Source: Sphingomonas sp. LHG3406-1
GTDB lineage: Bacteria; Pseudomonadota; Alphaproteobacteria; Sphingomonadales; Sphingomonadaceae
NCBI RefSeq assembly: GCF_029637485.1
Contig: NZ_CP069128.1
Location: forward strand, 1,302,001-1,366,000
Length of the DNA stretch: 64,000 nt
Reading direction: 5' to 3'
Below the pieces are notes generated by a model that worked only from the letters and a program-made list of their open reading frames with translations, had not been told where the DNA came from and did no database searches. This document shows positions 59,583 to 64,000 of this stretch, in pieces. How positions within the stretch are numbered: the stretch's first letter is position 1; the number at the start of each line of letters is the position of its first letter. The position numbers and the translations under genes are program-made.

Positions 59583-60318
59583 CTTGCGTCGTTCCGGCGG
59601 AGACCGGGACCTCGGGCGCCGGAGCGCCACCTTCGCCGGAACTCTCCGACACGGCGGGAACCTCGGTGCCGAGCAGCGCCGCCCACTCTCCCCAGTGCCT
59701 TGGCAGCGGCGCGGTCACGTCGATCGGCGGCTTGCCCCCGCGCGGCACCACCAGCCGGCTCGCGTGGAGCAGCATCGGCCCGCCCGGCACGCCATAGACG
59801 CGGTCGCCAAGGATGCCGTGCCCCAGCCCCTCGCGGGCATGGACGCGGATCTGGTGGGTCCGCCCGGTCAGCGGCCGGAACTCGACCAGGCTGCGCCCGT
59901 CCCGGACCGCCAGCCGCCGCCACGCCGTCCGCGCCGGCTTTCCCGCGGCATCGCCGACCATTCGCCAGCCCGCCTCGGCCGAGCTCTTCTTGCCCAGCGG
60001 CAGGTCGATCAGGCCCTCTTCCGCTTCCGGCACGCCGGCGACGACCGCCAGATAGACTTTCTGCACCGAACCGGATTCGAACGCCTGCTGATACTTCGCC
60101 CGTGCCGCCGGGTGCCGCGCCAGCAGCAGGCAGCCCGACGTGTCCTGGTCGAGCCGGTGCATCGGCGTCGGCGGCCGCTTGAAGCCGAACCTCAGCTCGT
60201 CCAGCCTTTGCTCGAGGCTGTCGCCGCCGCGCTTGGGCGTGTCGACCGGAAGCCCGGCCGGCTTGTCCAGCACCATGGCTTCGGCATCGATGAATATCAC
60301 GTGGTCGGCGAGCAACAT
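59569..60318 (-). CDS. rluA: RluA family pseudouridine synthase
   Basis: A 249-residue pseudouridine synthase. The catalytic Asp is in HRLDQDTSG; LDKPAGLPVDTPK, PLTGRTHQIRVHAREGLGHGILGDRVYG are typical. There is no S4 domain. RNA target (23S, 16S or tRNA) cannot be decided. I chose the ATG with AGGGAG upstream; a long in-frame upstream extension overlaps the ctrA regulatory region and is not homologous. Confidence 0.92.
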   Translation of the reverse strand: MLLADHVIFIDAEAMVLDKPAGLPVDTPKRGGDSLEQRLDELRFGFKRPPTPMHRLDQDTSGCLLLARHPAARAKYQQAFESGSVQKVYLAVVAGVPEAEEGLIDLPLGKKSSAEAGWRMVGDAAGKPARTAWRRLAVRDGRSLVEFRPLTGRTHQIRVHAREGLGHGILGDRVYGVPGGPMLLHASRLVVPRGGKPPIDVTAPLPRHWGEWAALLGTEVPAVSESSGEGGAPAPEVPVSAGTTQDDEA

Positions 60319-60546
60319 GGCTTGCTCCCTAGAGCATCGCCGCCCTGCCCGCATCCCCGTTGCCGCGTAGGATTTCGCATGCCCTGTTCGACAGATGGAC
60401 GCGCCTTCCATCTCCTGTCGCGCCCACGATTCAGCGCTCTTGGGAAGGCGAAACTGACGTCCTGCGAAGTGGACGAAGTGAAATCCGAGGCGGATTTCTT
60501 TTTTCCGCGCGACAGCACTTGTGGATAACTGATGCACCCACGCAAC

Positions 60547-60561
60547 GATTCCACTGGAATC
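60547..60561. promoter_or_regulatory. Two GANTC methylation sites (CcrM type) upstream of ctrA
   Basis: GATTC at 60547 and GAATC at 60557, ten bases apart. GANTC is the CcrM methyltransferase target in alphaproteobacteria and the ctrA P1 promoter of Caulobacter is controlled by such a site. Confidence 0.6.
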
Positions 60562-60607
60562 CAGCCATTTAGACCATGTTAACCTTTTCAGGCGACACGG
60601 CGAATGG

Positions 60608-60643
60608 TTAATGCACGCTTCAGGGCGGTTAAGCCGGCGTTAC
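60608..60643. promoter_or_regulatory. CtrA-box-like repeats upstream of ctrA
   Basis: TTAA-N7-TTCA at 60608-60622 and TTAA-N7-TTAC at 60629-60643 match the TTAA-N7-TTAA consensus with one or two mismatches and are 21 bases apart. They suggest autoregulation of ctrA. Confidence 0.55.
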
Positions 60644-60674
60644 GTCGGCTGGCCCTGCGAGGGGGATTTGAACG

Positions 60675-61382
60675 ATGCGCGTTCTGCTGATCGAGGATGA
60701 GCCGACCACCGCCAAGTCGATCGAGCTGATGCTCGGGACCGAGGGGTTCAACGTCTACACGACCGACCTTGGGGAAGAAGGCCTCGATCTCGGCAAGCTG
60801 TACGATTACGACATCATCCTGCTCGACCTGAACCTTCCCGACATGCACGGCTATGACGTGCTGAAGAAGCTGCGCACCGCCAAGGTCGCGACTCCGGTCC
60901 TCATCCTGTCCGGCATCGGCGAGATGGACTCGAAGGTCCGCGCATTGGGCTTCGGCGCCGACGACTATGTCACCAAGCCCTTCCACCGCGACGAGCTGGT
61001 CGCCCGCATCCACGCCATCGTCCGCCGTTCCAAGGGTCACAGCCAGTCGGTCATTCGCACCGGCAAGCTGGCGGTGAACCTCGACGCGAAGACGGTCGAG
61101 GTGGACGGTGCCCGCGTGCACCTGACCGGCAAGGAATATGCGATGCTGGAGCTCCTGTCGCTCCGCAAGGGCACCACCCTCACCAAGGAGATGTTCCTCA
61201 ATCATCTCTACGGCGGCATGGACGAGCCCGAACTCAAGATCATCGACGTCTTCATCTGCAAGCTGCGCAAGAAGCTCAGCCTGGCCTGTGGCGGCGACAA
61301 TTACATCGAGACCGTCTGGGGCCGCGGCTACGTGCTGCGCGACAGCGACTCGGTCGAGGTGCCGGAAGCCGCCGTCGCCTGA
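60675..61382 (+). CDS. ctrA: Cell-cycle response regulator CtrA
   Basis: A 235-residue OmpR-type response regulator. The receiver domain has acidic pocket LLIEDEP, phospho-acceptor Asp51 (ILLDLNLPD), switch Thr/Ser (ILSGIG) and Lys in [28 protein letters not shown] and [53 protein letters not shown] are nearly invariant CtrA sequence. It governs cell-cycle, motility and surface genes in alphaproteobacteria through TTAA-N7-TTAA sites. The next gene follows after 8 bases. Confidence 0.97.
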   Translation: MRVLLIEDEPTTAKSIELMLGTEGFNVYTTDLGEEGLDLGKLYDYDIILLDLNLPDMHGYDVLKKLRTAKVATPVLILSGIGEMDSKVRALGFGADDYVTKPFHRDELVARIHAIVRRSKGHSQSVIRTGKLAVNLDAKTVEVDGARVHLTGKEYAMLELLSLRKGTTLTKEMFLNHLYGGMDEPELKIIDVFICKLRKKLSLACGGDNYIETVWGRGYVLRDSDSVEVPEAAVA

Positions 61383-61390
61383 GCGCGCAG

Positions 61391-62068
61391 GTGGGCGCCC
61401 CGGTGAAGGAGCGTGGCCGGCGTCGCCGCTGGATCAACCGCTCCTTCCTCGCTGGGGGGCTGCTGCTGCTCGGCTCGCCGCTGATCGCACCGCAGCTGCT
61501 CGTCTTCCCGCACCATGCGATCGTCGCCAGCCATCAGGTCTATTCGGAGCAGCCGATCGGCCCTGACCTCGCCGGCCGTATCGCCGAAGCCGACGCGCGA
61601 ATGCTGCAGAGCCCGCTCGGCCGCGCAAGGACGCTCGATCAGCCAATCTTCCTGACGGAGGGCGGCTGGCGCTGGCGGTGGCTTGCGATCAACGTTGGCG
61701 ACAGCTTCGCCATCTCCCGTCCGGTCAGCGAAACGGTGATACTCAACCGCGCCGATCCGGCACGCGACCTCATCACCACTGCCGGCACGCGCCGCCTTAC
61801 CGACGTGCTCGTGCACGAATTCACGCACGGCGCAGTTCGCGCCCACTTCGGTCAATTTGCAGCCGTCCGCTTCCCGCGCGAGCTGGTCGAGGGCTATGCC
61901 GATCATGTCGCAGGCAGCAGTAGCCTGACCGATGCCAAAGCGCAGGAACTGCTCCGGACCGGGCAGCAGCATCCTGCCTTGCTCTACTGGACCGGGCGCA
62001 GGAAGGTCGAAGCGGCTCTGGCACGCAACGGCGGCTCGGTGCAGCGCCTGTTCGAGGAGTGGCGCTGA
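61391..62068 (+). CDS. Membrane-anchored HExxH metallopeptidase-like protein
   Basis: A 225-residue protein with one N-terminal transmembrane helix (FLAGGLLLLGSPLIAPQLLVF) and a zincin-like motif: VHEFTHGAVRAHFG (HEFTH, residues 142-146) followed by VEGYADHVAG, where Glu167 could be the third zinc ligand of a gluzincin. GTG start, 8 bases behind ctrA, so probably co-transcribed. No family recognised beyond the motif; active site presumably periplasmic. Confidence 0.7.
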   Translation: MGAPVKERGRRRRWINRSFLAGGLLLLGSPLIAPQLLVFPHHAIVASHQVYSEQPIGPDLAGRIAEADARMLQSPLGRARTLDQPIFLTEGGWRWRWLAINVGDSFAISRPVSETVILNRADPARDLITTAGTRRLTDVLVHEFTHGAVRAHFGQFAAVRFPRELVEGYADHVAGSSSLTDAKAQELLRTGQQHPALLYWTGRRKVEAALARNGGSVQRLFEEWR

Positions 62069-62075
62069 AGCGCCG

Positions 62076-62906
62076 TCAGACTTTCCGCAATCCCGGCTCG
62101 AGGACCTTGCCGCTAGGGGTGACGGGCCCGGGCTCAAACCGCCGCCAGCCGTCGCGGCCGAGGCGTTCGATCGGGCGGAACTTGGCCTTGTAGGCCATGC
62201 GCTCGGACCCATCGACCCAATAGCCGAGGTAGACGTAGGGCAGACCGGCCCGCGCCGCGCGGAGGATATGGTCGAGGATGATGAAGGTGCCGAGGCCCTT
62301 ACGGTCGGCCAGCGTCGGATCGTAGAAGCTGTAGATCATGCTGAGCCCGTCACTCTGCTGATCGCTGAGGCAGGCGCCGACCAGGCGGCCCGGGCGACCG
62401 TTGACCGAAGGCTCACGATATTCGACCACATAGGTGCGGACAGGTGTCTGCTCCACCATGTCCGCAAAGTCGTTCTCGTCCATCTCGGCCATGCCGCCGC
62501 CCGGATGACGGACGGACAGATAGCGTCGGAGCAGCTCGAACTGCTCCTCCGTCGTCCACGGCTTGCAGGCGGTGACTTCGAGGTCCGCATAGCGGCGGAT
62601 GAGCTTGCGCTGCGTGGCCGAGGGCTCGAACTCGTGCGCAGCGACGCGGACCGACACGCAGGCCTGGCAGTCGACGCAGCTGGGGCGATAGGCCACCGAC
62701 TGGGAGCGGCGGAAACCGATGCGGCCGAGCGCCTCGTTCAGTTCGCCCGCATGGACGCCCGACAGTTCGGTGAAGACCTTCCGCTCGATCTTGCCCGGAA
62801 GGTACGGACAAGGTGCCGGCGAGGTCACGAAGAATTTCGGGAAGCGAAACGGGGCGCTCAACGTGGGTCCTGCCAGCTCTCGGTCTATGGTTACGAAAAG
62901 GTTCAT
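62076..62906 (-). CDS. bpt: Aspartate/glutamate leucyltransferase (arginyltransferase family)
   Basis: A 276-residue aminoacyl-tRNA-protein transferase of the Ate1/Bpt family. The N-terminal cluster [13 protein letters not shown] and [13 protein letters not shown] with the conserved Cys, and [22 protein letters not shown] (here [10 protein letters not shown]) in the catalytic half, are diagnostic. Bacterial members transfer Leu to N-terminal Asp/Glu, the second N-degron route besides aat in this window. The start ATG ([14 protein letters not shown]) follows a weak ribosome-binding site; an upstream ATG adds a non-homologous leader. Confidence 0.93.
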   Translation of the reverse strand: MNLFVTIDRELAGPTLSAPFRFPKFFVTSPAPCPYLPGKIERKVFTELSGVHAGELNEALGRIGFRRSQSVAYRPSCVDCQACVSVRVAAHEFEPSATQRKLIRRYADLEVTACKPWTTEEQFELLRRYLSVRHPGGGMAEMDENDFADMVEQTPVRTYVVEYREPSVNGRPGRLVGACLSDQQSDGLSMIYSFYDPTLADRKGLGTFIILDHILRAARAGLPYVYLGYWVDGSERMAYKAKFRPIERLGRDGWRRFEPGPVTPSGKVLEPGLRKV

Positions 62907-62981
62907 GCGCCTACCCAACGCGCATGGAAAGGCCTCGCTCCGAAGGAAAATGGTTAAGCACAAAGGCTGTATCTTTTCGGG

Positions 62982-64000
62982 TCAGAGCCGCCCTTCCCGC
63001 ATCGGCGCCATGACCGTCTCGGCGAAGCGATCCATCTCCTCCGCCTGCGGGCTCATCTGCAGCAGGAGAAGATCCAGGCCGACCGCTTCATAGGCCCGGA
63101 TCCGTTCGGCGATCTGCTCGGGCGTGCCGACCAGATTGGGGCGGAGGCCGCGGTTCGAGACGCTATATTCCTGCAGCTTGAGGGTGCGCTCCAGCTCGGT
63201 CCCCGAGAGCCACTGGTCGAAGTTGGCGAAACCCGGCGGCGGAGTCGCCGGCATGGCGGTGATCCGCTCCAGTTCGGCCTTCGCCGCTGCTTCGGTGTCG
63301 CGGACGATGGCGTAGGCTGCCATGCCGAAGGGCATCGCCGGCCCGCCGACCCCTTCCCGCCGAGCCCTCATGTCAGCGATCTTGGGCGCGATCGCCTCCA
63401 CCGGATCCCCATGCATGACATAGGCGTCGCACTGGGTAGCGATCAGTGTCTTCGCCGCCTCGCTCTCGCCGCCGGCATAGACCACCGGGCGCCGCACCGG
63501 CTTGGGCGCGACGATCGCGTCACGCAGCTTGTAGCGCTCGCCATCGTGCGTGAAGCGCTGCTCGCGCCAGAGGCCGTCGACCACGGTCAGCCATTCGGCG
63601 GTGCGCGCATAGCGATCGTCATGCTGGTCGAAGGCAAGGCCATATTGCTCGGCTTCTTCCTTCCACCAGCTGCTCACCACGTTGAGCGCCAGCCGGCCAT
63701 TCGAGATGCGGTCGATGTTCGCCGCCTGCTTGGCCAGAAGCGCCGGATGGTGGAAGTTGGGCCGCACCGCGACCATCAGCTCGATCCGGCTGGTCACCGC
63801 GGCCAGTGCCGCCGCCGTGCTCCAGGCGTCCAGCGCGGGTTCCTCGACCCCCTTGATGTCGTTGAGGAAGAGCTCGGCGATGAGGCTGAGGTCCCAGCCC
63901 GTCTCTTCCGAGCGGATGGTAAGGTCGCGCACCGCCTCCCAAGTCGCCGACGGGCCTTCGTCGGGATCGTTGCGGAGCCAGCCGCCGAACACCGGCATCC
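62982..64000 (-). CDS. LLM-class flavin-dependent monooxygenase, 5' end missing
   Basis: At least 338 residues of a luciferase-like monooxygenase of the SsuD/alkanesulfonate type: VFGGWLRNDPDEGPSATWEAVRDLTIRSEETGWDL, MVAVRPNFHHPALLAKQAANIDRISNGRLALNVVSSWWKEE and VYAGGESEAAKTLIATQCDAYVMHG. It uses reduced flavin. An ATG at 63998 lies in frame, but the family begins about ten residues further upstream, so the gene most likely starts outside the window. Substrate unknown. Confidence 0.85.
   Translation of the reverse strand, partial: MPVFGGWLRNDPDEGPSATWEAVRDLTIRSEETGWDLSLIAELFLNDIKGVEEPALDAWSTAAALAAVTSRIELMVAVRPNFHHPALLAKQAANIDRISNGRLALNVVSSWWKEEAEQYGLAFDQHDDRYARTAEWLTVVDGLWREQRFTHDGERYKLRDAIVAPKPVRRPVVYAGGESEAAKTLIATQCDAYVMHGDPVEAIAPKIADMRARREGVGGPAMPFGMAAYAIVRDTEAAAKAELERITAMPATPPPGFANFDQWLSGTELERTLKLQEYSVSNRGLRPNLVGTPEQIAERIRAYEAVGLDLLLLQMSPQAEEMDRFAETVMAPMREGRL

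Larger units (their letters stand above)
60319..60674 (+). promoter_or_regulatory. ctrA upstream control region
   Basis: A 356-bp gene-free stretch between the divergent rluA and ctrA, AT-richer from about 60470 on (GGCGGATTTCTTTTTTCCGCG; GTGGATAACTG). It contains two GANTC sites and CtrA-box-like repeats (entered separately). The rluA promoter must also be here. A GGGGG stretch lies 8-12 bases before the ctrA ATG as ribosome-binding site. Confidence 0.65.

Overview
The window is GC-rich, densely coded chromosomal DNA from an alphaproteobacterium, most likely a member of the Sphingomonadales (Sphingomonas/Sphingomicrobium type). This rests on an alphaproteobacterial CtrA with GANTC and CtrA-box-like sites upstream, the DUF1476 zeta-type F1-ATPase inhibitor, NDUFA12 and UrcA family proteins, a tRNA-Trp/secE/nusG cluster, and intergenic palindromes sharing a GCGAAGTCGA core. 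No phage, plasmid, transposase, CRISPR array or rRNA operon was seen.

Layout. 1-5.6 kb: end of a ThDP enzyme, a small membrane protein, manganese catalase, thiS-thiG, aroQ and accB-accC. 5.7-8.9 kb: aat facing a minus-strand block recX, double cold-shock protein, DUF192, NDUFA12, DUF2155; aat and the DUF2155 gene overlap antisense at their 3' ends. 9-12.6 kb: fatty acyl-AMP ligase, MarR regulator and a membrane fatty acid hydroxylase that runs into tRNA-Trp. 12.6-37.3 kb: the transcription/translation core (secE, nusG, rplK, rplA, rplJ, rplL, rpoB, rpoC), split into islands by unrelated genes: a hydrolase, two polytopic GT-C-like proteins, a BaiN flavoprotein, a UrcA protein, and an aroF-trpE-trpG operon. 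That operon is preceded by a Trp-codon-rich leader peptide and an intrinsic terminator, the hallmarks of transcription attenuation; this feature is absent from simple ORF calling. 37.4-44 kb: a bidirectional terminator, two entericidin-like lipopeptides, tRNA-Leu(UAA), a GGDEF-EAL protein, an MFS transporter, pgsA, an SCP2 protein and a GST. 43.3-45.2 kb: succinyl-CoA:3-ketoacid CoA-transferase genes with an NTF2-like gene between the subunits. 45-57.4 kb: S41-like peptidase, quinone oxidoreductase, DUF418 protein, the DUF1476-bolA-grxD operon, GT4 glycosyltransferase, MBL hydrolase, nadA and a fatty acid desaturase. 57.4-59.1 kb: a YdeI-like protein and a YaaC-like gene whose composition is visibly less GC-rich, a likely acquired segment. 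59.2-64 kb: arfB, a pseudouridine synthase, ctrA with its control region, a HExxH membrane protein, a leucyl/arginyl-transferase and a truncated luciferase-like monooxygenase.

How it works together. Most genes are housekeeping: tRNA, ribosome and RNA polymerase, fatty acid and phospholipid synthesis, aromatic amino acid and cofactor synthesis, and N-degron aminoacyl transfer (both aat and bpt are present). The novel-looking material is regulatory or structural rather than a new defence system: the trp-type attenuator in front of a DAHP synthase gene, a palindromic repeat inserted in frame in trpE, a 94-bp palindrome after grxD, conserved-looking antisense overlaps, and the composition-shifted YaaC-like gene.
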